A stretch of 64,000 nt of DNA from Ecdyonurus torrentis (Eukaryota > Arthropoda > Insecta > Ephemeroptera > Heptageniidae), in assembly GCA_949318235.1 (NCBI GenBank), contig OX439127.1, positions 40,529,862 to 40,593,861 of the forward strand, in the 5' to 3' direction. Shown piece after piece: positions 62,654-64,000 of the stretch (position 1 is its first letter; each line of letters opens with the position of its first letter). Both the position numbers and the translations under genes were made by a program. Below the pieces are notes generated by a model. The model saw nothing but the letters and a program-made list of their open reading frames with translations. It did no database searches and was not told the origin of the DNA.

Positions 62654-64000
62654 CCCCCCGTATGTCGGTATTGTTTCAAACATTGCAAATGACATTGCGG
62701 TTAAGCTTGCCAATTAAATAACGTAGATTTCACCAAGTTACCATTGATTTATTAAGCTACGATATAAATGGAGTTTGGATATATGAATAAGTAAGTTAGC
62801 ATTGATTTGTCTCATTCTATATGAGATAATATAGGTATATAATACGTGCAAACCTACTTAGTGTATTATTTAATTACAAGTATAATAAGCTGACAAGCGG
62901 TGTATGATGAAATAGAGCAATCAAATCACAATATGTGGGCATATGAATATAGAGGTTCTAAAATACATTAGCATGATAATATTGCGTGATTTTTGTAGAG
63001 CTATCTTTTCCTGAGGTTTTAATCAGATCCTCGGTAATTCCCTGACAAATTAATAGTACAGATTAGTATACGCAGAGGCGAAGAAAAATTATCTATAATT
63101 TTAATTATTGCACTAATTAAATTTGGTATACAGAGTATTTTATTTGAATCACTGACATTTTAAATGCACAAACAAAAACGATGATTGGAAATTGATTAAT
63201 TTGATGTCAATATGTGTTTATATAGTTAATATTTTAAAATCCTTTTTGGGTTTGTGTATAATTATTTTATTGTGTATTTCAAATGGATGATGAGAGCATG
63301 CCTTAGAAAAATGTTAATATAGGTTTTTTTCATAATAAATATTTTTTTGTGTTTTTATTATAATATGGCGGCATGATTTTCAAAATATCATTACATATTT
63401 GATTATTTTAAATGAAACACGTGTTTTTACTCATAAGAAAAGTATTGCAAATTTAGTGCTAGTTGTTGAATGTTAAAATATATCTTGTGTACAATGCGAC
63501 TTGATATTTGAGATTTGAGATTATAAATTAAAAATTCTTGACGTATTTCTTGCATCCTACAGTCATAATGCTATAGTCTAATGTATCAGCTTACTTACAT
63601 TGTTGCCTCAAAATGAGACAATGCAGAAATTATTGTCAATTAAATAATTACAAATATATACACAATTATATCCATCTACAGACATAATCACACTACAACA
63701 TTACAAGTAATACATACAAATTTTTATTTCGTCAGTACATCATTATTCATACATTCCTCAATTAAGCAATATTATAACTTATTTAATAAGAATACTCTCA
63801 GTTCTCTTTAAAAAAAGTTGTCTTTCTCATATCTGAAGGCAAATTATGATAAATGTTTAAACAGCTACAAAAGGGACACTTATTGTAGTACATTTCATTG
63901 CACTTATATATACAGTACTTTTAATTTGTACTGTTATTATTTCTGGTATTCTCACAATGTAGAATGTTTACAAACAATAGTTTGTAAATTACAAATAATT
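62652..64000. other. AT-rich non-coding stretch
   Basis: Nothing recognisable on either strand. Confidence 0.55.

Overview
The window looks like a stretch of an AT-rich, repeat-dense eukaryotic genome, most likely an invertebrate animal. The signs are long pure (TA)n arrays, many (GA)n/(CT)n, (CA)n and poly-A/T runs, short TTAA-ended inverted-repeat elements, foldback elements, LTR-type and retroposon-type repeats, and no compact gene order. I cannot name the lineage. I found no protein-coding gene, tRNA, rRNA or snRNA that I would defend. Nearly every open frame is either a translation of (TA)n or (CT)n or a short AT-rich chance frame. The window reads as intergenic or intronic sequence built by mobile elements.

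Layout. From 1 to 13 kb there is AT-rich sequence with two inverted copies of a TTAA-ended ~340-bp MITE (1434-1771 and 3487-3829), a more palindromic relative (10533-10852), a GC-rich retroposon-like island (about 7380-7770), and a ~250-bp dispersed repeat at about 7005-7253 whose second copy lies inverted at about 25782-26035. From 13 to 24 kb there is mostly unique AT-rich DNA broken by (TA)n arrays, plus a perfect 62-copy (ATTC)n array. At 24.0-25.6 kb is a 1.6-kb foldback element with ~248-bp arms rich in ACGCGT. At 27.09-27.32 kb six exact TCAAGTG/CACTTGA heptamers cluster.

The centre (27993-40518) is the most striking part: a 4,535-bp unit repeated 2.76 times with almost no divergence, in the pattern A-B-A-B-A. 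On the minus strand the A/B junctions carry what an LTR retroelement needs. A ends in ...CA, then 2 nt later comes a 10-nt match to the complement of the 3' end of tRNA-Pro, and B ends in a purine tract just before the next A, which can be started with TG. I therefore read it as LTR-int-LTR-int-LTR of a non-autonomous minus-strand retroelement with very long (~3.46 kb) LTRs and a short (~1.07 kb) interior. The interior has two overlapping small frames and no recognisable pol. A plain tandem duplication or an assembly artefact remains possible.

Abutting its right end is a 3.3-kb inverted-repeat element (40520-43818) with arms of ~1.26 kb. It is bordered on both sides by TATGTTAT, and a 146-bp palindromic MITE with its own 8-bp duplication sits in the right arm only. 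The remaining sequence (43.8-64 kb) is AT-rich, with further (TA)n and (GA)n arrays and no supported gene. Nothing here forms an operon or pathway; the relationships are insertion, nesting and duplication of repeats.
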